Source: Flavobacteriales bacterium UBA2426 (GTDB lineage: Bacteria > Bacteroidota > Bacteroidia > Flavobacteriales_F > PHOS-HE28). Taken from it: 16,596 nt of DNA. The DNA is taken from NCBI GenBank assembly GCA_002342985.1, contig DDRC01000069.1, positions 1-16,596 on the forward strand. Direction: 5' to 3'. The notes below the pieces were generated by a model that was not told the DNA's origin, did not search any database, and worked only from the letters and a program-made list of their open reading frames with translations. The position numbers and the translations under genes were made by a program. This document shows positions 6,744 to 13,963 of the stretch, piece after piece (position 1 is the stretch's first letter; every line of letters begins with the position of its first letter).

Positions 6744-8377
6744 CCCCTGCACGGCTCTTCGCCCCCTTGCTCGCTGCATTCCTCGCCACCGCCTGCGCGC
6801 ACAAGGACCGTGAGGCCGACCTCGTGGTGCACAACGCGGTCATCCATGCGCTCGACGAGGCCGGAAGCGTGCACCAGGCCATGGCCGTGAAGGACGGGCG
6901 CATCATCGAGCTCGGTCCGGAGCACCAGATCCGCAACCGCTACCGCGCCAAGGAGATCTTCAATGCAGGGGGGCAGCATGTCTATCCCGGATTCATCGAT
7001 GGGCATTGCCACTTCTATGGCTACGGCCTCAACAAGCAGAAGGTGGACCTCCAGGGGGTGGGCGATTGGCAGGAGGCCGTGGCGCGGATCGAGGCCTATG
7101 CGAAAGCCCATCCCGGAGCGGGATGGATCCTGGGCCGCGGCTGGGACCAGAACGACTGGCCGGTGAAGGAGTACCCGGACAACGCCGCGTTGAACGCGCT
7201 CTTCCCCGACAGGCCCGTGCTCATGCAGCGCATCGATGGCCACGCCGCCGTGGTGAACGATGCGGCCCTGCGCGCCGTGGGCGTCGACCCGGCGAATAGC
7301 GTGGAGGGAGGGTTGATGGTGAAGCGCGACGGCCGATTCACCGGCGTGCTCATCGACAATGCGGTGAACGTGTTCCAGCCCATCATGGAACAGGCCGATG
7401 AGGCCATCAAGCGCGCGGCGCTGCTCGATGCCCAGCGCGATTGCTTCAGCCTCGGCCTGACCATGGTTTGTGATGCGGGCCTCGATCCCGGCACGATCCG
7501 CCTGATCCAGCGCATGCAGGAGGAGGGCGCGCTGAAGATGCGCGTCTACGCCATGGTCTCCGATTCGGCCCCGTGGCTTGAGGCGTTCGCGCGCAGCGGG
7601 CCGATCCTCACCGACCGCCTTGCCGTGCGCAGCGTGAAGGTGTATGCCGATGGCGCCCTGGGCTCGCGCGGCGCCCTGCTCAAGGAGCCCTACCATGACC
7701 AGCCCGGCCACCATGGCCTGCAGCTGGCCTCCCGCGACCACTTCCTGCACGTGGCCCGGTGGTGCAAGGAGCATGGCTTCCAGATGAACACGCACTGCAT
7801 CGGCGACAGCGCCAACAAGCTGCTCCTCGATGTGTACGCCGAGGTGCTGGGCGGCACCAACGACCTGCGCTGGCGAATCGAGCATGCCCAGGTGGTGAGC
7901 GCGGCCGACCGTCCGCTCTTCGCCCGCTACAGCATCATCCCCAGCGTTCAGCCCACGCACGCCACCAGCGACGGCCCCTGGGCCATCGAGCGACTCGGGC
8001 CTCAGCGCATCGCTGATGCCTACGCCTACGAGGACCTCCGCAGGACGATGGGGCTGCTGGCGCTAGGCACCGATTTCCCGGTGGAGGGCATCGATCCGCT
8101 GCAGACATTCCGCAGCGCGGTGCTGCGCCAGGGCGCCGATGGCTGGCCGGAGGGCGGCTACCGCACCGAGCAGGCGCTCTCGCGGCTGGATGCGTTGCGC
8201 GGCATGACCATCTGGAATGCGATCGCTGCCATGCAGGAGGGCGATCTGGGCACCCTGGAGGTCGGCAAACGGGCCGACATCACCGTGGTGAATGCCGACC
8301 TGGAGCGGGCCCCAGCGGATGCGCTGCGCTTGGCCAGGGTGACGGCCACCTTCGTGGATGGCGAGCGCGTGCATTGA
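6740..8377 (+). CDS. Amidohydrolase family 3 (YtcJ-like) metal-dependent hydrolase, predicted lipoprotein
   Basis: A 545-residue protein. The N-terminus is a lipoprotein signal with the lipobox L-A-T-A-C19, so it should be membrane-anchored outside the cytoplasm. The mature part matches the amidohydrolase family 3 fold: N-terminal beta strands (A-M-A-V-K-D-G-R-I), then G-F-I-D-G-H89-C-H91 (first metal ligands), V-K-V-Y-A-D-G-A-L-G-S-R-G-A-L-L, N-T-H-C-I-G-D (His), R-I-E-H-A-Q (His) and L-G-T-D-F-P-V-E (active-site Asp). Relatives (YtcJ, NfdA) hydrolyse N-formyl or amide-type substrates, but the substrate is usually unknown. The frame is open far upstream, but that part is only a shadow of the membrane-protein gene. 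The ATG overlapping that gene's stop gives the lipoprotein signal and the right length. Confidence 0.9.
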   Translation: MTPARLFAPLLAAFLATACAHKDREADLVVHNAVIHALDEAGSVHQAMAVKDGRIIELGPEHQIRNRYRAKEIFNAGGQHVYPGFIDGHCHFYGYGLNKQKVDLQGVGDWQEAVARIEAYAKAHPGAGWILGRGWDQNDWPVKEYPDNAALNALFPDRPVLMQRIDGHAAVVNDAALRAVGVDPANSVEGGLMVKRDGRFTGVLIDNAVNVFQPIMEQADEAIKRAALLDAQRDCFSLGLTMVCDAGLDPGTIRLIQRMQEEGALKMRVYAMVSDSAPWLEAFARSGPILTDRLAVRSVKVYADGALGSRGALLKEPYHDQPGHHGLQLASRDHFLHVARWCKEHGFQMNTHCIGDSANKLLLDVYAEVLGGTNDLRWRIEHAQVVSAADRPLFARYSIIPSVQPTHATSDGPWAIERLGPQRIADAYAYEDLRRTMGLLALGTDFPVEGIDPLQTFRSAVLRQGADGWPEGGYRTEQALSRLDALRGMTIWNAIAAMQEGDLGTLEVGKRADITVVNADLERAPADALRLARVTATFVDGERVH

Positions 8378-8434
8378 CAGCGGCAGGCATCCCTGTTGCC
8401 CGCCTCGCGTCATCAGTGCATGCGGCACGGACCG

Positions 8435-8962
8435 ATGCGCAAGCCCCTGCACGGGATGAAGGTGACCTGCTCCCAGCCCTGGGAGGAGATGGAGCCGCTC
8501 GGCCGCGATCGGTTCTGCGCCATTTGCGCCAAGCCGGTGATCGACTTCACCGAGCGCAGCGATGCCGAACTCAAGGCGTGGTTCTCCGACAGCCCCGATG
8601 GCTGCGGCCGGTTCCGGATCGAGCAGGTGCAGGGCGACCTGATGCCGTTGAACGAGGTGCCGCGCGAGCTGTTGCGCGGTGCCATGGCGGTGCTGGCCGC
8701 CCTCACGCTCTCCACGGCGGCGGCCCAGCCCATCCCTGTGACGCCTGTGCCCACGGAGCAGGCACCGGGCGGGGAGGGGAGCGGGTCGCGCATGCGTCCA
8801 ACGGAGATGGCCCCCTCAGCGGATCGCTGCTGGATGGAGAAGGACGGCGCCGTGCCAGCGCCTCCGCGCCGAAGGGCGCGGTACCAGGTCTCCAGCCGCT
8901 TCCCGTTCATCCATCGCGCACGTACCGTGCGCGGCCGGGTGATCGGCTGCCCCTCGTTCTGA
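8435..8962 (+). CDS. Small membrane protein with Bacteroidota Cys-motif N-terminal domain
   Basis: A 175-residue protein if started at the ATG at 8435. The N-terminal 50 residues resemble a module seen at the start of many Bacteroidota hypothetical proteins: T-C-S-Q-P-W-E-E-M, then G-R-D-R-F-C-A-I-C-A-K-P-V-I-D-F-T. Cysteines fall at 12, 28, 31 and 57, which could bind zinc or act in redox chemistry. One hydrophobic helix follows at about 80-97, ending in A-A-A-Q. The short C-terminal tail is rich in Pro, Arg and Ser and has no recognisable domain, whereas relatives often carry a carboxypeptidase-regulatory-like or TonB-like tail, so the end may be degenerate. Alternative starts are the ATGs at 8420 and 8456 and a TTG at 8396; none has a clear ribosome site. 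It converges on the protease gene with 3 bp between stops. Confidence 0.68.
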   Translation: MRKPLHGMKVTCSQPWEEMEPLGRDRFCAICAKPVIDFTERSDAELKAWFSDSPDGCGRFRIEQVQGDLMPLNEVPRELLRGAMAVLAALTLSTAAAQPIPVTPVPTEQAPGGEGSGSRMRPTEMAPSADRCWMEKDGAVPAPPRRRARYQVSSRFPFIHRARTVRGRVIGCPSF

Positions 8963-8965
8963 TGC

Positions 8966-11593
8966 CTAGGGCAAGCGCACGATGCGCGAGGTCCAACGCG
9001 CGTCGCCACGGGTCACCACAAGGGTGTATGCGCCGGCAGGGAGCGAAGTGGCCTCCACCAGCATCTGCGCGGTGCCCGTGAAGCCCTCCCGCACGCGCAG
9101 GCGCCCATCGGCGTCGTAGAGCTCCACCGTTGCTGCCCCGCCGGGTGAACCCGGGACCTGCACGGTGATGGTACCCGTGGTGGGCGAAGGCCAGGCCGCG
9201 AATCCACCGCTTGCTGCGCGGTCCTCCATGCCTACGGTGACGATGGTGACCGGCGCGCTCATCGCGCTGCAGCCGTTCGCTGCCACATGCTCCACGGTGT
9301 AGTCGCCGGGCTGGGTGGCCCACCAGGTGGCGCCCACGGCCCCGCCGAGCGGAGCGCCGTTGAGGTACCATTGGTAACCGGGCCCGGCGCTGCTGGTGAG
9401 CAGCGAGCCATCCGCCGTGATCACCGGGGTTGGCGGCGCCGGCAGCACGGTGAAGGCGAGGGCATTGCTCTGCGCGCAGCCCGGAGATGCCGTGGCCGTG
9501 ACGGTGAGGGGCCCGTTGCCGGTGTAGCTGGTGGGATTGTCGGTGGAACCGTTGCTCCAGAGGTAGGCCTCATAGCCGGCGGGAGCGCTCACCTGCACGC
9601 TGGCGTTCGAGCACATCTCATTCGCGGTGGCGGTGATCGTCACCGGCGGAAGGTTGGATCCGATGAGTGCGTTGAAGGCATGCACGCGTCCGTGCCCGAA
9701 GGTGACGTTGGGCAGCGGGCCGGTGAGCGCATCGCCCCACGCGGTTCCGAGGATGGCTTCGCGGATCTGCTGCCAATCGGCATTGGGGCATTTCTGCAGG
9801 TAGAGCGCCGCCACGCCGGCCACCACGGGCGAGGCCATGCTGGTGCCGCCGTTGCGCACATGCATGCAGAACTCATCCATCTTGTCGGCATTGGTCACGG
9901 ACCAATCGTTGATGATGGCCATGGGCGCGGCCGCCAGGGTCACATCGCCCGGCGCGCTGATGTCCGGCTTGTACCGGTCGTCGCGCGTGGGCCCCAGGCT
10001 GCTGTTGCTGCTGATGGTGTAGGGCAGGATGGGCGCATTGATGTAGTCGCCCGCGCAAGGCTGGTACTCGTTCTGGTTCCAGTAATTGGCGGTGGTGAGG
10101 GTGCGGGGCGAGCAGGCCCAGCTGTCCACGATGTGATAGAGGCTGTCCGGCCTCACGTAGTGCGCCATGGCAGGATACTCCGCAGGCGTTGGGAAGGGGA
10201 GGCCGAGCGGCGCTGCGAGTACGGGGCCGATGACGTTGCTCGTGGCGGTCACCGTGGTGAGGGACCAGATGTCGCAGCGGCCGCTGCCGGTGGTCATGAA
10301 GCGCCACAGGTAGCCGGCGGAATCGGGCGAGGCGATGCGCACCTGCAGCTGCACTTGTTCGCCGCGCGGCAGGGCGAGGAACTCCACGATCCCGAGCGTG
10401 CTTCCGCTCTGGCTCACCAGCGGCTCGGTGATCACCTGCCCCAGGTTCTCCGCCAGGTCGTGGAAGGCGGTGCGCCCCCGGAACTGCAGGCTCGGGACCA
10501 CGCGGTCGGCACCGATGGCGTACCGCGCGCCCTGGAAGTCGGCGATGTCGGCCCAGGCCTCGAAGAACAGGTTGGGGTAGGGGAAGAGGTTGTAGGGGGC
10601 GCCGTTCGCGTTGGTGGTGAACCAGGTGAAGCCGGTGTCGGCATCCGCCGTGTGCCGCAGGTGGAAGGGGAACTGGCTCCCCGCGTTGCCGCCAGCGCAC
10701 ACCAGGAATCGGCCGCGCCGCGCTGCGATGAGGCTGTCGATGAGCTGAGCCGCGGCATCCCGGCCGTCGTGCGAGCCGCTGTAGGTGCCGAGGCTGGCAT
10801 TCACCACCGCGGGCATGCCCGTGGCGTCGGCACGGTCGAAGATGTACTTCACCGCATCGGCCACGCGTGCGCGGAATTCGCCGCCGCCCGCGGTGCTGTA
10901 TTTCACGACGATCAGGTCGGCGCCCGGCGCCACGCCCTTATGGCGGCCGTTGGCGCTGCCATCGCCTGCGCCGTTGCTGGCCACGGTGCTCCCGTGCACC
11001 GAGCCGCTGAAGTTGCTGAGGAGCTGCCCGGCATCGATCTGCGCCTTGCTCCATTCGCTGCCATAGCCGAATTCCGGCGGCGCTCCGGCACCGGCATAGC
11101 CCTGGTCCCAGTAATGCAGCACGCGCGTGGTGCCGTCAGGCCGCTGGAAATCGGGGTGGTCGATGCCCAGGCCGTCGTCGATGAAGCCCATCACCACCCC
11201 CGTGCCGTCATAGCCCTGGGGAAGCGGCGCCAGGCCGGCATGCACCTGATTCACGCGCGCTTTCACCCGCATGCTGTCGCTGAGCAGTCGGCCCGGGTCG
11301 GCGCTCCATTCGAACCGCTCAATGGAAGGGCTGGCGGACAGGGCGCGCACGCTGACCGCCGGAACGCGGGCGCTGGTGATGCGGCCCGTGCTCATCTTCA
11401 CCGATCCGCCGTGCGCGCGCACGGCGGCCTCCACGGCGCCCGGGCTCCCGTGGATGAAGAGGTCCATCATGGCGCCGGCCTCGTCGGCCTGACTCAGGCG
11501 GTGTTCGAGGACAAGGTCCATCTTCACCCGCTGCTGGGCAGTGGCGATGGAGGCGGAGGCCAGGGCGATGAGCAGGACGTAACGGGGCGGCAT
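8966..11593 (-). CDS. S8 (subtilisin-like) serine peptidase with T9SS sorting domain
   Basis: An 875-residue secreted protease. Signal peptide 1-19 (L-L-I-A-L-A-S-A-S-I-A-T-A-Q) is followed by a propeptide-like region to about 120. The subtilase core has Asp139 (F-I-D-D-G), His200 (V-H-G-S-T-V-A-S), oxyanion Asn303 (C-A-G-G-N-A-G) and Ser585 (G-G-T-S-M-A-S-P), so it should be active. The 282 residues between Asn303 and Ser585 far exceed the ~65 of subtilisin, implying an inserted, probably beta-rich domain. After ~650 come Ig/PKD-like segments (Y-L-W-S-N-G-S and Y-Q-W-Y-L-N-G), then a type A T9SS sorting domain (A-W-P-S-P-T-T-G onwards). The frame stays open upstream of 11593, but that part is antisense to the HsdR-N gene; the ATG chosen opens the signal peptide and sits 4 nt behind a promoter-like element. 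It likely degrades extracellular protein for nutrition or processes surface proteins. Confidence 0.93.
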   Translation of the reverse strand: MPPRYVLLIALASASIATAQQRVKMDLVLEHRLSQADEAGAMMDLFIHGSPGAVEAAVRAHGGSVKMSTGRITSARVPAVSVRALSASPSIERFEWSADPGRLLSDSMRVKARVNQVHAGLAPLPQGYDGTGVVMGFIDDGLGIDHPDFQRPDGTTRVLHYWDQGYAGAGAPPEFGYGSEWSKAQIDAGQLLSNFSGSVHGSTVASNGAGDGSANGRHKGVAPGADLIVVKYSTAGGGEFRARVADAVKYIFDRADATGMPAVVNASLGTYSGSHDGRDAAAQLIDSLIAARRGRFLVCAGGNAGSQFPFHLRHTADADTGFTWFTTNANGAPYNLFPYPNLFFEAWADIADFQGARYAIGADRVVPSLQFRGRTAFHDLAENLGQVITEPLVSQSGSTLGIVEFLALPRGEQVQLQVRIASPDSAGYLWRFMTTGSGRCDIWSLTTVTATSNVIGPVLAAPLGLPFPTPAEYPAMAHYVRPDSLYHIVDSWACSPRTLTTANYWNQNEYQPCAGDYINAPILPYTISSNSSLGPTRDDRYKPDISAPGDVTLAAAPMAIINDWSVTNADKMDEFCMHVRNGGTSMASPVVAGVAALYLQKCPNADWQQIREAILGTAWGDALTGPLPNVTFGHGRVHAFNALIGSNLPPVTITATANEMCSNASVQVSAPAGYEAYLWSNGSTDNPTSYTGNGPLTVTATASPGCAQSNALAFTVLPAPPTPVITADGSLLTSSAGPGYQWYLNGAPLGGAVGATWWATQPGDYTVEHVAANGCSAMSAPVTIVTVGMEDRAASGGFAAWPSPTTGTITVQVPGSPGGAATVELYDADGRLRVREGFTGTAQMLVEATSLPAGAYTLVVTRGDARWTSRIVRLP

Positions 11594-11597
11594 GGCA

Positions 11598-11626
11598 CGA
11601 AGGTACTGGCCCTCAGGAGGCGCAAA
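11598..11626 (-). promoter_or_regulatory. Putative promoter of the S8 protease gene (TTTG, 17 nt, TACCTTCG)
   Basis: On the minus strand TTTG (11626-11623) is followed after 17 nt by TACCTTCG (11605-11598), which differs from TAnnTTTG at one position. The element ends 4 nt before the ATG at 11593, predicting a leaderless or nearly leaderless mRNA. This is the only gene in the window where both -33 and -7 elements fit, so the protease probably has its own promoter despite lying 19 bp behind the HsdR-N gene. Confidence 0.5.
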
Positions 11627-12086
11627 GCCCGGTATGGTCGGGGATATCCACGACGAATTCCACGCCACCCTTGGAACGGTCGATGCGGCAGCAGTAGTGC
11701 CGCAGCCCGTTGGTGACGATGAGCCAGGGCACCTGCAGCACCTGGTTGTAGCGCGCGGCCTGCTCGAAGACGGCCTGGGTGATGCGCACGCCGGGGGCCT
11801 TGCACTCCACCAGCGCCACCGGCCGGCCATCGGCGGCATGCACCAGGATATCGGCGCGCTTGGCCAGCTCATTGAGCACCAGCGGCCGCTCCACGCTCAC
11901 CAGCGAGGCCGGGCAGCCCTTGTCGCGCAGCAGGAAGTTGATGAAGTGCTGGCGCACCCATTCCTCGGGCAGCAGGGCCACCCATCGCCGACGGATGGGG
12001 TCGAAGGCCTGCCACCCTTCGGCGACATGCCTAGTTTTGACCCCGTGGTCGGGCAGTGCCAATGCCGGCAGTCCCGTATCGCCCAT
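11613..12086 (-). CDS. HsdR N-terminal domain (HSDR_N_2-type) stand-alone nuclease-fold protein
   Basis: A 157-residue protein related to the N-terminal nuclease domain of type I restriction HsdR. It shows F-D-P-I-R-R-R-W-V-A-L-L, P-E-E-W-V-R-Q-H-F, R-A-D-I-L-V-H-A-A-D-G-R-P-V-A-L-V-E-C-K-A-P (a PD-(D/E)xK-type core: Asp, then Glu-x-Lys as E-C-K) and I-V-T-N-G-L-R-H-Y-C-C. There is no helicase, HsdM or HsdS, so it is not a restriction system. Stand-alone versions are widespread in Bacteroidota, and from memory they often sit beside holA and amn as here, which hints at a DNA-maintenance role; the function is unknown. The frame is open far upstream, antisense to amn, but the ATG at 12086 matches the family's N-terminus (L-A-L-P-D-H-G-V-K) and length. 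It diverges from amn, with start codons 9 bp apart. Confidence 0.86.
   Translation of the reverse strand: MGDTGLPALALPDHGVKTRHVAEGWQAFDPIRRRWVALLPEEWVRQHFINFLLRDKGCPASLVSVERPLVLNELAKRADILVHAADGRPVALVECKAPGVRITQAVFEQAARYNQVLQVPWLIVTNGLRHYCCRIDRSKGGVEFVVDIPDHTGLCAS
12032..12039 (+). promoter_or_regulatory. Perfect -7 element TAGTTTTG for amn-holA
   Basis: TAGTTTTG is an exact match to the Bacteroidota -7 consensus TAnnTTTG and lies 56 nt upstream of the GTG start of amn, inside the coding region of the opposite HsdR-N gene. No TTTG was found at the -33 spacing. The predicted 5' leader would be about 50 nt and antisense to the start of the HsdR-N message. Confidence 0.45.
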
Positions 12087-12090
12087 CCCG

Positions 12091-12098
12091 CAAAAGTG
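12091..12098 (-). promoter_or_regulatory. Promoter-like CACTTTTG 4 nt before the HsdR-N gene
   Basis: On the minus strand CACTTTTG matches TAnnTTTG at all defined positions but the first. It ends 4 nt before the ATG at 12086, the same spacing as at three other genes. It covers the GTG start codon of amn (12096-12098) on the other strand. No -33 TTTG is seen at the right distance. Confidence 0.35.
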
Positions 12099-12869
12099 CG
12101 TACCAAGCAAGAGATCGTCGGCAACTGGCTGCCCCGCTACACCGGACTGGAGCTGGTCGACTTCAAGCCCCACATCCTGCTCACCAACTTCGACAACTAC
12201 CTCGACCTCTTCTGCCAGCTCACCGGGGCCGTGGTCCCGGTGAAGGACAAGGCCATGAAGGTGGCCGTGTCGGAGGACATGGTGATGATCAACTTCGGCA
12301 TGGGCAGCCCCAATGCGGCCACGCTCATGGACCTGCTGAGCGCAATCGACCCGAAGGCGGTGCTCTTTCTGGGCAAGTGCGGCGGTCTGAAGAAGAAGAA
12401 CCAGCTGGGCGACCTCATCCTGCCCATCGCGGCCATCCGGGGCGAGGGCACCAGCAACGACTACTTCCCCCCGGAGGTGCCGGCGCTGCCCAGCTTCATG
12501 ATCCATCGCGCGGTGAGCCACGTGATCCGCGACATGGAGCTGGACTACTGGAGCGGGACGGTGTACACCACCAACCGGCGCGTGTGGGAGCACGACGAGG
12601 CCTTCAAGGAGCACCTGCGCGCACTGCGCTGCATGGCGATCGACATGGAGACGGCCACCCTCTTCATGACCGGCTTCGCCAACAGCATCCCCACCGGAGC
12701 GCTGCTGCTGGTGAGCGACCAGCCCATGGTGCCTTGGGGCGTGAAGACCAGCGCAAGCGACGCCAAGGTGACCGGCTCCTTCGTGGAGACCCATGTGCGC
12801 GTGGGCGTGGAGAGCCTGCGCGAGATCATCAACAAGGGGGCATCCGTGAAGCACCTGCGCTTCGAATGA
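12096..12869 (+). CDS. amn: AMP nucleosidase
   Basis: A 257-residue cytosolic enzyme of the purine/uridine phosphorylase superfamily. It hydrolyses AMP to adenine and ribose 5-phosphate, regulating the adenylate pool. Key segments are N-F-G-M-G-S-P-N-A-A-T, L-F-L-G-K-C-G-G-L-K-K-K, I-R-G-E-G-T-S-N-D-Y, T-T-N-R-R-V-W-E-H-D-E, A-I-D-M-E-T-A-T (nucleoside-binding M-E-T) and L-L-L-V-S-D-Q-P-M (base-binding Asp). It is the short Bacteroidota form, lacking the extra N-terminal domain of E. coli Amn. The start is taken as GTG at 12096 because homologs begin M-[KR]-T-K-Q-E-I-V-x-N-W-L-P-R-Y-T-G at exactly this point. The in-frame ATG at 12027 would add 23 residues without family resemblance and overlap the opposite gene. 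It overlaps holA by ATGA (12866-12869). Confidence 0.93.
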   Translation: MRTKQEIVGNWLPRYTGLELVDFKPHILLTNFDNYLDLFCQLTGAVVPVKDKAMKVAVSEDMVMINFGMGSPNAATLMDLLSAIDPKAVLFLGKCGGLKKKNQLGDLILPIAAIRGEGTSNDYFPPEVPALPSFMIHRAVSHVIRDMELDYWSGTVYTTNRRVWEHDEAFKEHLRALRCMAIDMETATLFMTGFANSIPTGALLLVSDQPMVPWGVKTSASDAKVTGSFVETHVRVGVESLREIINKGASVKHLRFE

Positions 12870-13885
12870 GCAGCGTGGATGAATACAAGAAGCTGATGCT
12901 CGACGTGCGCGCCGGGAAGTTCCGTCCGGTGTACGTGCTGCACGGCGAGGAGGCCTTCTTCATCGACCGCGTGGCGGAGGAGATCGAACGGCTGGCGCTG
13001 CAGGACCACGAGCGGGACTTCAACCAGAGCATCCTCTACGCCCGCGACGTGGACCCCGACCAGGTGAAGGACACCTGCCTGCGCTACCCCATGATGGCCG
13101 AGCGCCAGCTGGTGGTGGTGCGCGAGCTCCAGGCCTGGCGCATCGACCAGGTGGAGAAGCTGGAGCCCTACCTGGCCAAGCCCACGCCCACCACGGTGCT
13201 CGTGCTCTGCTACAAGCACAAGAAGATCGACGGGCGCAAGGGCATCCTGAAGGCGGCGCAGAAAGGCGGCGGAGCGGTGCTCACCAGCGACAAGGTGCGC
13301 GATGACAAGGTCCCCGAGGTGCTCGTGAGCTTCGCCAAGAACCACAAGCGCCGCCTGGGCGCGAACGAGGCGCAGCTGCTGGCCAGCCACCTGGGCAGCG
13401 ACCTGGCCAAGGCCGTGAAGGAAGTGGAGAAGCTCTGCCTGGTGACCGAGGAGGGCGGCGCCATCACCAGCGAGGTAATCCAGCGCTTCGTGGGCATCAG
13501 CAAGGAGTACAACGTCTTCGAGCTGCAGAATGCCATCGGTACGCGGAACACGGCGAAGGCCCTGCGCATCGCCCAGCACTTCGCATCGGACCCGAAGGAT
13601 TATCCGCTGGTGGTCACGCTCGGCATCCTCAACGGCTACTTCAGCAAGCTGGCGGTGGTGCATGCCGCACAGGGCGGCACCCAGCAGGAGCTGGCCGCCG
13701 CGCTGAAGGTGAACCCCTACTTCGTGAAGGACTACGTGGCACAGGCGCGCAACTACCCGCTGCCCAAGCTCGCCGAGATCCAGCGGCACCTGCGCCAGTG
13801 CGACCTGCGCAGCAAGGGCGTGGGCGGCGACGGCGCCGACCAGGGCGAGCTGCTGCGCGAGCTGCTCGCCAAGGTGATGAGCTGA
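12866..13885 (+). CDS. holA: DNA polymerase III subunit delta
   Basis: A 339-residue clamp-loader subunit that opens the beta sliding clamp during replication. The N-terminus (F-R-P-V-Y-V-L-H-G-E-E-A-F-F-I-D) matches the HolA family opening, where delta carries a degenerate nucleotide-binding site. The collar-like C-terminal helices (R-L-G-A-N-E-A-Q-L-L-A-S-H-L-G-S-D-L, Y-N-V-F-E-L-Q-N-A-I-G) and the usual length agree. The frame is open upstream, out of frame inside amn; the ATG at 12866 overlaps the amn stop as ATGA, so the two are translationally coupled. A GC-rich hairpin follows the stop. Confidence 0.93.
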   Translation: MSSVDEYKKLMLDVRAGKFRPVYVLHGEEAFFIDRVAEEIERLALQDHERDFNQSILYARDVDPDQVKDTCLRYPMMAERQLVVVRELQAWRIDQVEKLEPYLAKPTPTTVLVLCYKHKKIDGRKGILKAAQKGGGAVLTSDKVRDDKVPEVLVSFAKNHKRRLGANEAQLLASHLGSDLAKAVKEVEKLCLVTEEGGAITSEVIQRFVGISKEYNVFELQNAIGTRNTAKALRIAQHFASDPKDYPLVVTLGILNGYFSKLAVVHAAQGGTQQELAAALKVNPYFVKDYVAQARNYPLPKLAEIQRHLRQCDLRSKGVGGDGADQGELLRELLAKVMS

Positions 13886-13894
13886 GCTCCGCCG

Positions 13895-13917
13895 CGGTGG
13901 CCGGCCGGCAGCCACCG
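13895..13917 (+). terminator. Hairpin after holA (possible terminator)
   Basis: CGGTGGC at 13895-13901 pairs with GCCACCG at 13911-13917 around a 9-nt loop, starting 10 nt after the holA stop. No T-run follows, so an intrinsic terminator is only possible. It resembles the hairpin after the delta-60 gene in lacking a T-tract. Confidence 0.38.
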
Positions 13918-13963
13918 GTGCTGACCGCCCATCCAACGGCCGCTCCCCCTTGCGGGCAACTTC

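Noticed and set aside
5379..6779. Minus-strand open frame opposite the GT-C-like gene
   Set aside because: Its composition is Gln/Arg/His/Gly-rich and without motifs; the plus strand gives coherent membrane helices.
8948..8973. TGCCC/GGGCA inverted repeat at the convergent junction before the protease stop
   Set aside because: A 5-bp stem with a 16-nt loop is within what chance gives in GC-rich DNA.
9287..11716. Long plus-strand open frame opposite the S8 protease
   Set aside because: It has no recognisable domain, while the minus strand encodes an intact catalytic triad and a sorting domain.
11594..11872. N-terminal extension of the S8 protease frame
   Set aside because: The extra residues are antisense to the HsdR-N gene and precede an internal signal peptide that fits ATG 11593.
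11613..12086. Type I restriction-modification system
   Set aside because: Only the HsdR N-terminal domain is present, with no helicase, HsdM or HsdS.
12027..12095. Alternative ATG start for AMP nucleosidase
   Set aside because: The 23 added residues lack family resemblance and overlap the opposite gene; homologs start at the GTG position.
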